Positions 22,367 to 32,717 of a DNA stretch of 64,000 nucleotides are shown here, piece after piece. Made by a program: the position numbers and the translations under genes. The stretch covers positions 29,756,501 through 29,820,500 of the forward strand of contig NC_092672.1 of assembly GCF_964355755.1 (NCBI RefSeq). The letters are read 5' to 3'. Source of the stretch: Antedon mediterranea (Eukaryota; Echinodermata; Crinoidea; Comatulida; Antedonidae). Below the pieces are notes generated by a model, which saw only the letters and a program-made list of their open reading frames with translations, searched no databases and was not told the origin of the DNA. The stretch's first letter is position 1. Every line of letters begins with the position of its first letter.

Positions 22367-23639
22367 AACATAATGGTATGGTAATCTACGATGGTGTACA
22401 TCCAACTTTTAAAATGGCTAAATACTATGTAAAATGTGTGTTTTATCACTATTATTTTAAGGTAAATGAAATCCAAAAGATTTATTATGTATTACAGTTG
22501 AATCCCCATAAATTATACACTTCGATAAGGGTTTCCGTTTACACGGGAAGTACCGGTATGGTGTACCCTAAATAGAGGTGTCAGATGAAGGGGATTCTGC
22601 TGCAATTTTGTTTCTTTTCAATTTCAATTTTTTTTGTTTCTGTTGTATTTATATGGTGTTGATTTTTTTTTGTGTAATACAGTATCACGAACTTGTGTAA
22701 AAACAATCAATATTGATTGAACGAGTTGTACTGCACATCAGTCTCGTGTTTAAATAAAGTTTATATATATATATACACTATGAGATTAGGGGAAGCTACT
22801 TAATCACAATAACAACAGACTCTTTTAGATATCGCTGGACATACGAACTATTGCCTACATGATTATACAATTATGTGATTGTTGACATAGAGATGTAATA
22901 AAAATAAACCACCGTGATCAAGGGAAATAGTTATTGTGTAATTAAAATGTGACACCACCGTAATTAATGGACTCTTCCATAGATGTGTTGCGCTGTGATG
23001 CTGCATGCTGCTAGAATACACACCCGCGAGTTCAGAGAGTATTACTAGGCCTGGGTAGAATATCTAATGCGTACTGTAATATTAATTAATACAGTCGAGG
23101 ATGACAATTTACCTTAACTAAAAATTCAATAAACTTGTTACCACACTGTGGTTAGACAGGAGTGAGTAACTAGCTAGGCCTACATTGCAGAGTAGTACAC
23201 TATTTTAAATTAATTTAAGTATTAGTAGGTAATTAAATTAATTAGGGTAATATTTAGAGGTCAAATTTTCGTGTCAAAAGTGCGTCTTATACACCGAAAT
23301 ATACGGTAGGCCTACGTACACATACCATTTTTATTCAAGTTTACACAGTGAAATTCTTTGGTTTAATGAAAAATATTTCCAGGAAAAAAATTAAAATCCC
23401 CAAAAAGATTGAACTGAACTGAACGTGATCTTGTGCGTTCCGAAAAGCCCGGCCGAAGCACGCGATTGGTGAGTCCATTTTTCTGTCATATTTATAACCA
23501 TCATCTCTCAACAATCTCTCGATCTCACGCTCAGCAGTGACTTTGACATCGGACAATCTGTATATTCGATCGATTTGTTAATAGAAGAAAAATGACAAAA
23601 AAATCTGCTATAATTGATAATTAATTGCACGATTTTGGA

Positions 23640-23740
23640 AGTGGGGCCTTTGTTTTTCAAGGGGGTTCGCTGGTAAAAGGGGGGTTCGCGCAAAAGGGGG
23701 TTCGCACGAACCCCAAAAACCACCCTGGCTACGGGCATGA
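23640..23740 (+). repeat. G-run repeat just upstream of the Kelch exon
   Basis: AAGGGGGTTCGC-like words occur three times, followed by the complementary GCGAACCCC-like text. There are four G-runs of 4-6 at about 23,642-23,700. The sequence ends at CCTGGCTACGGGC, a terminus I would expect for an echinoderm repeat (inference). It lies within about 45 bp of the proposed splice acceptor. Confidence 0.4.
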
Positions 23741-23783
23741 ATGTCGTCTGCGGGAAGTTTATGATCGCGCGTTTGAAGTGTAG

Positions 23784-25115
23784 TGTAAGAATTGTGTAGA
23801 TTATTTTTTGCTCACTAAAGAGTTCCACATGGACGATATTGAGTATATTGCCAAGAGTTTTGGTGAAGTCATTGATAGTAATCTCCATTTAAATCTGTCT
23901 TGCCAACAGATAATTCACTTTTTAAGTAGAGATGATCTATCGGCAAAGTCTGAGATTTCGATTTTTGAAGCTGTTATGGAATGGTTACGAAGCGATTGGC
24001 AAGACCGAAAAGACTACGCCCCTCTTATTATGACCCACATTCGTTTTCCGTTGATACATCCCAATGACATCGTAAACAAAGTCCAAGCTGAGGAAGCTTT
24101 AATGGACATACCAGAGTGTCGAACATTGATTACAGAGGCAATGTCATACCATTTGTTACCACACAATCAGCATTCCTTCCAAACTCTAACACGTGCAACA
24201 ACGGACGTATTTGTTGTCTTAGGTGGTGAGGATATGCAAGGGTTAACCAGTGAACAAACATACGTATGTGATATTGAGACAAACGTCTGGAAACCGTTCA
24301 CAGACATGCCAATTCGAAGACTCGATTTAGCTGTGGCCACCATGGATAATTTCTTGTACGTAGCTGGTGGCCAGTTCTCTGGTGATTCCTTAGGCATTGA
24401 CAGCATTGGCACGGTTCACCAGTATAATCCACGGTTTGATACATGGCGTCAACTCTGTCCTATGAAAAAGAGACGCTCGCTTTTCTCTTTAGATGGAATG
24501 AATACGTATCTGTATGCAGTTGGTGGGAAGAATACTCAAGGAGGATTGGCAAGCGTTGAAAGGTATGACAGTGGCACGGACTCTTGGGAGTACGTCGCAC
24601 CTCTGACGCTTCACACATTTGGGCATAGCAGCGCAGTTGTAGGCGGTAAACTTTTCATCACCGGCGGAGTCGTTGACGGTGGACATTTCAGCAATGCATT
24701 ACAAGTTTACGATCCAAACCATGATAAATGGACGTTTAAAGCGCCAATGTCTTCGACAAGAGCCTTCCATGTCATGTGTTCCGTGGGTAAGAAAATATAC
24801 GTCATAGGCGGCAACACGCGGGATAGTAAAAATCGACGAGTTGATTGTCGCGCTGTTGAATGTTACGATGCGAAAAATGAACAGTGGTCGACGTTAGCGC
24901 GTATGCCGATTGGGGTCAGTTTAGCAGGTGTGTGCGTTTATAGCAAATGCGTGTACGTTATTGGCGGATATACTGGCAAGTTTTCTGACAGACATTCTGA
25001 GGTTCAAATGTATGATATTGAAACCGACAAATGGAAAATTGTTTGTAATTTACCAGAGTGCGTAATCAGACACAGGTGTTGTATACTATCTGTACCACAA
25101 TCACGCTTACTTTGA
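23784..25115 (+). CDS. kelch-like protein, exon 2 (BACK + six Kelch repeats)
   Basis: About 443 codons. The first ~110 residues are a BACK domain (KSFGEVIDS, FLSRDDLSAKSE, AVMEWLRSD, HIRFPLIHP), linking BTB to the propeller. Six Kelch blades follow, each with a double glycine and a spaced Tyr/Trp: VVLGGEDMQG, YVAGGQFSG, YAVGGKNTQG, FITGGVVDGG, YVIGGNTRD and YVIGGYTGK. The best resemblance from memory is to KLHL9/13/26-type proteins, CUL3 substrate adaptors. The acceptor is placed at AG 23,782-23,783, because TAG there is an in-frame stop and the next codons (CKNCVDYF) match BACK. With exon 1 the protein is about 546 residues, some 15-25 short of the family at the BTB-BACK junction; a small exon may be missed. 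The frame is open to the TGA, so the gene looks functional. Confidence 0.9.
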   Translation, partial: CKNCVDYFLLTKEFHMDDIEYIAKSFGEVIDSNLHLNLSCQQIIHFLSRDDLSAKSEISIFEAVMEWLRSDWQDRKDYAPLIMTHIRFPLIHPNDIVNKVQAEEALMDIPECRTLITEAMSYHLLPHNQHSFQTLTRATTDVFVVLGGEDMQGLTSEQTYVCDIETNVWKPFTDMPIRRLDLAVATMDNFLYVAGGQFSGDSLGIDSIGTVHQYNPRFDTWRQLCPMKKRRSLFSLDGMNTYLYAVGGKNTQGGLASVERYDSGTDSWEYVAPLTLHTFGHSSAVVGGKLFITGGVVDGGHFSNALQVYDPNHDKWTFKAPMSSTRAFHVMCSVGKKIYVIGGNTRDSKNRRVDCRAVECYDAKNEQWSTLARMPIGVSLAGVCVYSKCVYVIGGYTGKFSDRHSEVQMYDIETDKWKIVCNLPECVIRHRCCILSVPQSRLL

Positions 25116-25442
25116 TCTGATTAAATTCTCGAACATTTTACTATTACTGTACGGACCATATTATCAAGATTATTCTACTGTAATAACTACAATTTGCTTG
25201 CTTTTTAACCGGATTGCCTTATTTAGCAAGTCCCTTTTTGGGTGGTAATTGTACATGCTGTTTATTACATAACCTAATGCATTGAAACAAACTAAAATAA
25301 CATGTTATTGCATGCCGTAAAAAATATAGTTACTGCAGTAACCTCAGTGGAATAATTCTGACATTGTCCCTAGTTATTGAAAGTTGAAAAGAAGAAACAA
25401 ATTTTGCTCTGGCATTTTATACGTGTGTCATCTTTATTGATG

Positions 25443-25488
<46 letters not shown>
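25443..25488 (+). repeat. long poly(A) tract
   Basis: An uninterrupted A-tract of about 46 bp lies between the kelch-like gene and the PHD-bearing LINE. It is either a retroposed 3' tail or a simple repeat. The sequence between 25,116 and 25,500 otherwise shows no gene. Confidence 0.8.
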
Positions 25489-25491
<3 letters not shown>

Positions 25492-25499
25492 CACAAATC

Positions 25500-28400
25500 C
25501 TGAACTAAATGATTAAGTTTACAGTACTATAGATAAGAGAGAATTAAGAGAAGAGGACAGTTTGATGGATATCTGTGGATATTTCCAGCTTTTTATATTA
25601 TTTTTCTGGACTATACCTAGGCCTAGGCTAGGCATAGCCTCTGTGGCAACGGTGTCGACCCATGATATACACCAGGGAATAGAAGCCTCATACCCATTCT
25701 TCTCATTGCCCTTCTCTGGGCCTAGCCAGTTGACGTGCATGAATACTACGATGGATGTAGGATGTCGTTATTGTTACAAACATATTGAGAACACCCCGCT
25801 TATTTTATGTTCCAGCTGCCTCAATGAATATCATCAGCGTTGCCAGGGAGTGACAGATATTGACTTTAATGATATTATTTCATCAAGAAAAGAATGGATT
25901 TGTCTGAAATGTGTCCTTCCACATAATGCTTCGTTTTTTGATGGATCAGCTGGTACTTGCAGCAGTGAGTCTTCAAACAGTGTGGTTTCTCCCAGTACAC
26001 AACAACTTACTGGACTGCTGTATAACGCCAGAAGTGTCTGCAATAAATTAACTGAGTTGCAGCTTGTTGTGGATACAGAAAAACCTCACATCCTTGCGAT
26101 TACAGAAACGTGGCTCGGCAATGAAATCAATGATGCAGAAATAATTATAGAGAGTGGTTACCAGATATTCAGGAACGATCGAAATAGGCATGGTGGTGGA
26201 GTGATGCTGGTCATCAGTGATGCGTGTAAACCAACAACAACTGCGTTTAAACACAACAACCTGGAAATTGTATGGGCTGAGATTACATGTAAGCTTGGTA
26301 AGATCTTGATCGGATGCTTCTACCGCCCACCAAATGCACCTATGCTGTACACACAAAACTTTTTAAATGCCATGGAAGAAGTACTAGATAATAGTCATCA
26401 CTACAAAGCCATCATTCTTTTAGGGGATTTTAATATTCGTCACCAAAGACAATATCTTGTAAATAACTTTGAACATCTTATTTTTGACTCCATGGAGTCG
26501 CTTGATTTTGTACAAATGGTTAATTTTCATACAAGAATAGCTAACAATACTGCTGAAGGCAACACCTTGGACTTAATTTTTAGCAATAGGCCTGAGTTGT
26601 TCAATATTGAACAAATCGAAGGCCTGGGTAAAAGTGATCATGTGGGTGTGAAATTTAATATGAATGTAAAGTTAACTGGTTTTCGAAAACTACCAAATAG
26701 ATCAAAATTTCTGTACTCAAAACTTAACCCTAACCTATTACACGAAGAATTAGAATCTGCAGATTGGAATTCGTGTCTAGTTGTAGATGATGTTGATACA
26801 TCCTGGAAAAATTTTAGGGATATGCTTTTGAAAGTGTTTAATAAGATCGTACCTAAAGGCAAAGGTAGTGTTAAAAAAAGACCTCCGTGGATATCACAAG
26901 AGGTTGTCAGGTTAAGTCGAAAAAAGAAAAGAGCCTATAAAAAGGCTAAATCTAAACCAGAAAATGTTAATCTATGGGACAGGTATAAGGTAATTAGAAA
27001 TAATGTAAAATATATGTGTAAAAAGAGTTACTATGAATATGTAAAACAATTAGCAACAAACTCAAAAGACCAAAAACCTTTTTGGGCGTTCGTTAATGCT
27101 AAAAGACATAAATGTTTTCCAACAAGTTTTAAGTTTGATAACATCACAACAGATGATCCTAGTTTAATTGCTAATAAATTTAATACATTTTTTCATAGTA
27201 ACTTTTCTAAACCTGTACCCAATAATAACCAGATGATAGCTTCATTGGTTGATCCTCCTCTTTCTGATCTGCTGATCAATGAAGCAGATGTTAAATGTCT
27301 GATTACTTCATTAGATGGGAATAAATCCCCAGGGCCTGACGGTATCTCCCCTAAAATGCTTAAACTGTCATCTTTCACAATCATTGGTGTTTTGACTGAG
27401 ATATTTAAGATCTCAATTAAAACCGGTAAAGTCCCAGCTGACTGGAAAGTAGCCCATGTTGTACCAATACATAAATCAGGCCCTGGTGATAATGTTGTAA
27501 ACTATCGCCCCATCTCCCTGACGTCAGTGGTCGGGAAAATGCTTGAGCGCTTTATTGGAAAGCACATGGTTTCTCATGCTGATAAACTTGGCCTTTTGCC
27601 TTCCACACAACATGGTTTCTGTAACAAAAGATCGTGTGTAACACAGCTTGCCACAATTTACCACCAATGGGCTAAATGTTTAGATGTAAACAAACCACCA
27701 AGAGTTGATGCTGTGTTTTTAGATTGGTCCAAGGCTTTTGACAAGGTTTGTCATTCACTTCTCATTAATAAGCTACAAAAATATGGCTTTGCCGGTAAGC
27801 TCATGAGCTGGTTACAATCTTTTCTGATTAACCGTAGCCAAGCAGTGTTATTCAAAGGTTCACTTTCTGATTGGAAAGATGTATTATCGGGGGTACCTCA
27901 AGGTTCCGTGTTGGGACCTATTCTTTTTAATTTGTATACATGTGAGCTCCCATCAGCAGTTAATTCAAACATTGCATTATATGCAGATGATACTGTGTTG
28001 TTCAGAGTAATAAATAATCAAGATGATTGTTTGAAGCTTCAAGACGATCTAACTGCCATAGCCCTATGGGGCAATGATAATTATATGTCTCTAAATAACA
28101 GTAAATGTAAGGTTATGTCGATCTCTAGATCGAAAGTAAAACAGTATTTTCATTATAAAATAGATAATAAAGTACTAGAAAGTGTAACAGAATACAAGTA
28201 TCTTGGTGTTACCTTGTCTTCAGATTTGAAGTGGAATAAACACATCTCTCTGACTACTGGTAAATGCAATAAACTTGTAGGATTTATTAAGAGGTGTGTT
28301 AGAACCAATGATCAGACCGTTTTTCCTAAATTATTTAAGTCTATCATTAGGCCTGTAATTGAATACGCTTCACCTGTCTGGTTTCCATTTCTGCAAAGCA

Positions 28401-29003
28401 CCATCAATCAGATTGAATCTGTTCAGAGACGCTTTACACGATCATGCTTCCCACGTTTTTTTCACATGGATTATGACATGCGGCCGTCATACGAACAAAG
28501 GTTACGGACTCTCAAATTACCCACGATTTATAATAGACTTAAATTCATCCGTGTTAAATTTGTTGTGAAGTGCCTCTGTACAGATTTCCTAATTGATGGT
28601 GCTTTGCTACCTAAACCTGTTGAACGTAGAAGTGAGAAACTTGTTTTCAGACATGAGAAGTCTCGTACTAATGCTTTTTTTTATTCTGTTTTTATTTCAT
28701 TTCCACGGATGTGGGATGAGATTCCGGTATAAATCCGGTAAATAAAAAAAAATATAAATAAATAAATAAATAAATTCTATGTTACCGGGTTGTTAAATGT
28801 TTATCCTTGTTAATGTTATTTTGCCACCAGTGCTATCAGGAGAGTCTTTTATAGCGATATTTTTTGCTTTTTGACAATCCGCCAGGATAGTGTTCTGCGC
28901 TTTTTCTCTGCTTGTTGTTGTTCTTTGTAATTTTTGCTTTTTGTATTGTTTTTGCTTTATATTTTTTCTGGATAATAAATGAATATGAATATGAATATGA
29001 ATA
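25500..29003 (+). mobile_element. probably complete CR1-like LINE with PHD-like finger
   Basis: A single long open frame (25,565-28,732) is followed by a 3' UTR. That UTR has an (AAAT)n stretch at about 28,750-28,775 and a (GAATAT)n tail at 28,979-29,003, preceded by GGATAATAAA. The 5' boundary is uncertain and may lie just after the poly(A) tract. Compared with the other LINEs in the window, this one has no visible lesion in its coding frame and may be recent or still active. Confidence 0.8.
25565..28732 (+). CDS. PHD-like finger + endonuclease + reverse transcriptase
   Basis: An intact frame of about 1,055 codons from the first ATG; ATG 25,739 may be the real start. Near residues 62-120 is a PHD/RING-like zinc finger: CRYCYKHIENTPLILCSSCL, then EYHQRC and WICLKC, a C4-H-C3 spacing. 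An EEP endonuclease follows (LLYNARSVCNKL, AITETWLGN, CFYRPPN, ILLGDFNIRH, KSDHVGV), then reverse transcriptase (VVPIHKSGPGD, YRPISLTS, FLDWSKAFDKV, SGVPQGSVLGP, catalytic LYADDTVLF) and a C-terminal CR1-type region. PHD fingers are known in ORF1 of some CR1-like LINEs; here the finger is in the same frame as the enzyme. All catalytic motifs I can check are present. Confidence 0.9.
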   Translation: MDICGYFQLFILFFWTIPRPRLGIASVATVSTHDIHQGIEASYPFFSLPFSGPSQLTCMNTTMDVGCRYCYKHIENTPLILCSSCLNEYHQRCQGVTDIDFNDIISSRKEWICLKCVLPHNASFFDGSAGTCSSESSNSVVSPSTQQLTGLLYNARSVCNKLTELQLVVDTEKPHILAITETWLGNEINDAEIIIESGYQIFRNDRNRHGGGVMLVISDACKPTTTAFKHNNLEIVWAEITCKLGKILIGCFYRPPNAPMLYTQNFLNAMEEVLDNSHHYKAIILLGDFNIRHQRQYLVNNFEHLIFDSMESLDFVQMVNFHTRIANNTAEGNTLDLIFSNRPELFNIEQIEGLGKSDHVGVKFNMNVKLTGFRKLPNRSKFLYSKLNPNLLHEELESADWNSCLVVDDVDTSWKNFRDMLLKVFNKIVPKGKGSVKKRPPWISQEVVRLSRKKKRAYKKAKSKPENVNLWDRYKVIRNNVKYMCKKSYYEYVKQLATNSKDQKPFWAFVNAKRHKCFPTSFKFDNITTDDPSLIANKFNTFFHSNFSKPVPNNNQMIASLVDPPLSDLLINEADVKCLITSLDGNKSPGPDGISPKMLKLSSFTIIGVLTEIFKISIKTGKVPADWKVAHVVPIHKSGPGDNVVNYRPISLTSVVGKMLERFIGKHMVSHADKLGLLPSTQHGFCNKRSCVTQLATIYHQWAKCLDVNKPPRVDAVFLDWSKAFDKVCHSLLINKLQKYGFAGKLMSWLQSFLINRSQAVLFKGSLSDWKDVLSGVPQGSVLGPILFNLYTCELPSAVNSNIALYADDTVLFRVINNQDDCLKLQDDLTAIALWGNDNYMSLNNSKCKVMSISRSKVKQYFHYKIDNKVLESVTEYKYLGVTLSSDLKWNKHISLTTGKCNKLVGFIKRCVRTNDQTVFPKLFKSIIRPVIEYASPVWFPFLQSTINQIESVQRRFTRSCFPRFFHMDYDMRPSYEQRLRTLKLPTIYNRLKFIRVKFVVKCLCTDFLIDGALLPKPVERRSEKLVFRHEKSRTNAFFYSVFISFPRMWDEIPV

Positions 29004-29134
29004 TTGTGTTGTCAAAAACATTGTGGATTTTCAATTTTGATGTCTGTTTTTTTAAAGTTACAACTCCTATTAATACTACCAGCTCATTAAAACCAAAAAT
29101 CTAAGTTTTGTAACTTATTTTGTTAATGCTTTTA

Positions 29135-29385
29135 AAGATATTGTCTCCAAAAACATGAAAAATGCAGATTAAAGGGCCATTTAACACAACACAAATAATA
29201 AGTTCACTTTATAAAAAGACAGAATAGACTTAACCAAAAACCATTACCATTTTACTTTTTCTTGCTTTAAATTACAGTTTTTCTGGTAAATAATTTCATT
29301 TTTTTCGATCCAAACTATTATGTGAAACTAAAATGGAATATTAAAAAAAAAACAATTTTTGAGGACAATATCTTTCATATTTTCT
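29135..29385. mobile_element. miniature TTAA-type element
   Basis: The left end TTAAAGATATTGTCTCC (from about 29,137) is mirrored by GAGGACAATATCTTTC at about 29,367-29,382. The termini resemble the 2.46 kb element at 10-12.5 kb (AAAGAT...TTGTC.CC), so they are probably related. The right TTAA has decayed to TTCA. About 245 bp, non-coding. Confidence 0.5.
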
Positions 29386-29732
29386 ATTCGTAACCATCAC
29401 AGTGACTTTTCATAGTTGACTTGAGTGAGCCCGGCCCTCTATATTTTGTTGTAAGTTTCATATTTTAGAGGGCGCACTCTTATTTTTACATTTTGCGTAT
29501 TCGACTTCTTCGATTTGTTGACTATATTTAACTTGATATTTTTTTTAGTCTAGTGGTACAGTATGTAAAAAAAAATAGAACTCAACGAAAGTGCGTTGAG
29601 ATTAGTTTGAAGTAAACAATTGTATAAAGAAGGCGAGAAAGAACGACCAGTGTTTTGCTTTTATCTTTTTTTTACTCGTTGGCCTCCTGTGAATAAATTT
29701 CTTTTTTAATTTGTACTTTCCGTTTTTTTTTA

Positions 29733-31045
29733 TTCAGTTATCCGCATTCAGCGGATAACTCCTTGTAACTGTCCTGTTTCATCATCTTTTTTTTTTCTGT
29801 ATTCTTCTTTCTTTCTGTCATTTTTGTGCAGAGCGTATCTCTAAAACTTTTAAACATAACATTTCATAACTTTGTCAACATGATTGTGTGCATTCACGTG
29901 AAGTTGTGCACCTGCTTTTGTGAATAACGTCAGAGTTATTTTTTACGCGCGCGGTGCGCACGTAGCGTTGAAAACAATTTTTTTTCGCGTGATTTATGTT
30001 TTCCAGCCTTTTCTAGTAATTTTACCAACTTTTGAACAATTTCGACCTAACATTACGTCATACGGGCACGTCGAATTGGATAATTTACGTTCTTTTTTGA
30101 TGAAAAAGTTAAAAGATTCGTCAAAATGTGTCAAAATTATACCTTTTTTTAAACAGTCGTAGTAGTATTTTTATTATGTATTCTGAAATATGATGAGTTG
30201 TAGATATCGAATCATGCATCAATATGGCTAACCGGACATTCTGACGTCATCGTATGGTCATGCGAATATAAAATATAGGATTTTTGTATCTTTCGTCATA
30301 GCGCATCACATTTAATAGAGCGCATCTCCACTTATTCGTTTTCCATTTTAACCCAGATTTTTATATTATCTAGGCCAATCAAATATTTTTCGCATGAGTT
30401 AAAAATATTTTAAATTTTATGATGTCATCATGTCTAAAAATGAAAATAACGTGGGTCACTTATTTTCATCTTTACAGTAAATTTCAATCTGTTATAGTTC
30501 ATCAGAAAAAACGTGATAATCATGATTAAAACGTTTTCTGAAAGCTATTGGATTGTAGATACGAATTCATGTAAACATTTTGCCAATCAGATGTTGTGAC
30601 ATCATGATATGGCCAGTTGGATATAAAAAGTCGTATTTTCATATTTTGCGTCATAGTTCATCACATTTAAAAGAGCGCGCATCTATATTTTACGTATTCA
30701 AATTTCTTATACACGGTAATATGTTGTTGCTGAGATAATTTCCTTCCGAAATTGCTATCTTAGTTTTTCATTTTGATACCGTCGCCATGTTAAAAATTGG
30801 AATAAATGGCGGGTCCCGTAATTTCACCTATTCTACACTGTATGTAATAATATGTATACAGATTTTACAGTTTATACTATATGACACAAAATTGACAGAA
30901 TTCAGCACTAACAGCATATGATATTCTTCAGTTCAGGTCATAATGCCATAATCTTTTTCCGTGTGCAAAATTCCAACGTATGACGTGCGCGTGGCGTTTG
31001 TCGTGCGGATAACTAACTCGTCAAAGTGACGAGTTCAAATCTAGT
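29733..31045 (+). mobile_element. non-autonomous Helitron2/Helentron-like element 1
   Basis: The 3' end shows a 9-bp-stem hairpin (AACTCGTCA AAG TGACGAGTT, 31,015-31,035) nine nt before CTAG (31,041-31,044) and a following T, the Helitron 3' signature. Just inside it, GCGGATAACT (31,005-31,014) is the inverse of AGTTATCCGC at 29,736-29,745 near the 5' end. That is the asymmetric terminal inverted repeat of Helitron2/Helentron elements. The 5' copy also forms its own hairpin (AGTTATCCGC ATTCA GCGGATAACT). No Rep-helicase is encoded; the 80-codon frame at 29,920 has no motif. A sister copy lies at 56.6-58.8 kb. Confidence 0.65.
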
Positions 31046-31810
31046 ATTTTATTTGTAACTGTTATACCGAGCTTTACGAACCTTTAAAATTAGACGGAAA
31101 ATATTTTACAATTTTTATATATCGCTGTGTGACGTTGATTAGATTTGTGATAATGGTGTCTTGCAGTGTGTAGAATACACAAATATTGCGGCGGCGAATA
31201 TTTCTTCTTTATACGTAGCAGCTGCACCACCAGGTGGCGTTTTTTTTTAAAGCAAGTACTTATGATACACTATGTGTGCCAACATTTTATTGACAAATAT
31301 TAAGCCGAATTGCTGTCAAGAACCTAGACTAGACGAAACGTTAACATATGAAAAAGATTACGCATGCGTAAGGCAGGATGGCGCCATTTCCCGTACCTAA
31401 AGAGCCAACAATATCGGCTCCTAGTCCTGGTGGTGGAACAAGTCTCCTCGGATAAGGACTATAAACCGTAGGTCCAATGTAGGCCTACACAGTGTGTCCG
31501 TGTGGACTGAGTTCATTATTCGAGACGAGTAGGGGGTGAACTAGTTTATTCATTCATTCATTCAATCTTTTCGAAATCTCAGGTCCATAAAAAGTAAAAT
31601 TATTAATTAAAAGATAAGCACTAATTATTACTAGGCCTACTCATCTCAGGATGGCATTTCACATGGAGGGCATCTTTGACTTGTACAAGACGTTGCCTAT
31701 AATCGTTGGGACTAAACCTAATGACATGACAGTGCCTAAATGGATAAAATATAAAATAAAATAAAAGTATACCGTAGGCCTACATGTTAATATTATCATC
31801 AGCCTAATCA
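31046..31810. other. no gene seen
   Basis: Intergenic, with a short (ATTC)n at about 31,540-31,565. Nothing else supported. Confidence 0.4.
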
Positions 31811-31939
31811 TCATAACGTTACGTAACCTGTGGTGTAATATGTGTCGTCATCCACGCGTCTTCTTTTGCTCGGTGAAGCGTGGTTCCCACTGAGCGACGC
31901 AACGCAACATACGCAGCGTAAGAAAATGCCCTTCCAATC

Positions 31940-32200
31940 ATTTTGTTTGCCCCCGCCTGCGTGAAATAAAAAGTGTGTAAAAACCTTTTCTTTAAAACCA
32001 GATGGTATTATTTTATAAAAACTGCACAAATGTTCACTAGATATGTTATGAAACTCTCTCAAAAGCTGTAAAAAATGTCCATTAAATTTGTCATCTCGTT
32101 TAGCATGCCTAATAAACATTTTTAATGAATTTGAAAATCTTCCAAAAAATGTTGTATTTCTGAAGTTGTTTTGGACATGTGATTAATCACCCGATTCTGC
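31940..32200 (-). pseudogene. NLR receptor fragment (between NACHT and LRR)
   Basis: On the minus strand MFIRHAKRDDKF, LLREFHNIS and FKEKVFTHFLF align with MFIQHVSKDENV, ILREFHKIS and SKGKVLTHILC of the intact NLR (LRR-proximal part, about 39,000-39,160). Just upstream, in a shifted frame, VINHMSKTTSEIQHFLEDF matches its LLNHILNTNLEIKEHLEDI. One frameshift near 32,130 therefore breaks it. Neither the LRRs nor the NACHT domain is visible nearby. This is a decayed paralogue, implying that more than one NLR once stood in this locus. Confidence 0.7.
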
Positions 32201-32317
32201 TACTGTCCACAGGTGCTATCTGTAAAACTATAGAAAGTTATACACGTTGATGTCTGCTATAAATGCTGTACTTTTAACACACGGTACATTGTCTGTTAAA
32301 AGTACGGGTGTCACGAA

Positions 32318-32395
32318 ACCTAAGACCACGAAAGCTAAGACCCCCTAAGACCTAAGATCACGAAAGCTAAGACCCAAGACCTAAGATTACAAATT
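32318..32395 (+). repeat. CTAAGACC(A)CGAAA tandem repeat
   Basis: CACGAAACCTAAGACC-type units recur every 12-24 bp, six or so copies. The same words occur at 355-395 and 1,765-1,795, marking a dispersed repeat. Confidence 0.6.
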
Positions 32396-32717
32396 CGACC
32401 GCGCTAATTACAACAATACATTGATAGCATTGTAAGGGATTTGATGCTGCTTCTGGTTCTTCACACAGGTATTCTATAATCACATTAATTATTGTGAACA
32501 TGCAAAAGACAGCGTATCAATTAAAAATTAATTGGGAGTATACATCGTACTTTAGGTATAATCTGGTTGATAATTTTGGCTACCCACAGGTGCTAATGGT
32601 AAACTTGAGACTTGAAAAATACTTATTGGGTGTGGGTATATTTTAAAAAGTTCGCCTATTATTAGACGCATTAAAACAAATTAAAAAATCAAATGGAGGA
32701 CAAAGTAAAAAACATAG

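Larger units (their letters stand above)
18950..22780 (+). mobile_element. nearly complete CR1/L2-like LINE, lightly degraded
   Basis: Contains a gag-like zinc-knuckle ORF end (19,034-19,318), an endonuclease-RT ORF (from about 19,500), and a displaced RT C-terminus (to 22,366). A 3' UTR follows, ending at AATAAAGTTTATATATATATA near 22,755-22,778. At least three lesions separate the frames: a frameshift near 19,585, another near 21,745, and an in-frame stop near 21,957. It sits on the sense strand of the kelch-like intron, inside an older DNA element. Confidence 0.85.
18421..23309. mobile_element. DNA element with TACCGTATATTTCGG ends, split by a LINE
   Basis: The left end at 18,421 reads TACCGTATATTTCGGTGTA followed by (C)AAGTCGCAC and GTATAAGACGCAC words. 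The right end at 23,281-23,309 is the inverse: GTGCGTCTTATACACCG then AAATATACGGTA. Removing the LINE at about 18.95-22.78 kb leaves roughly 1 kb, a normal size for a non-autonomous element. TA at both borders would fit a TA target duplication. No transposase is visible. The whole nest lies in the intron of the kelch-like gene. Confidence 0.55.

Noticed and set aside
23640-23740. G-quadruplex promoter element before the Kelch exon
   Set aside because: Loops between the G-runs are about 12-15 nt, longer than usual for stable quadruplexes, and the stretch looks like the end of a repeat.
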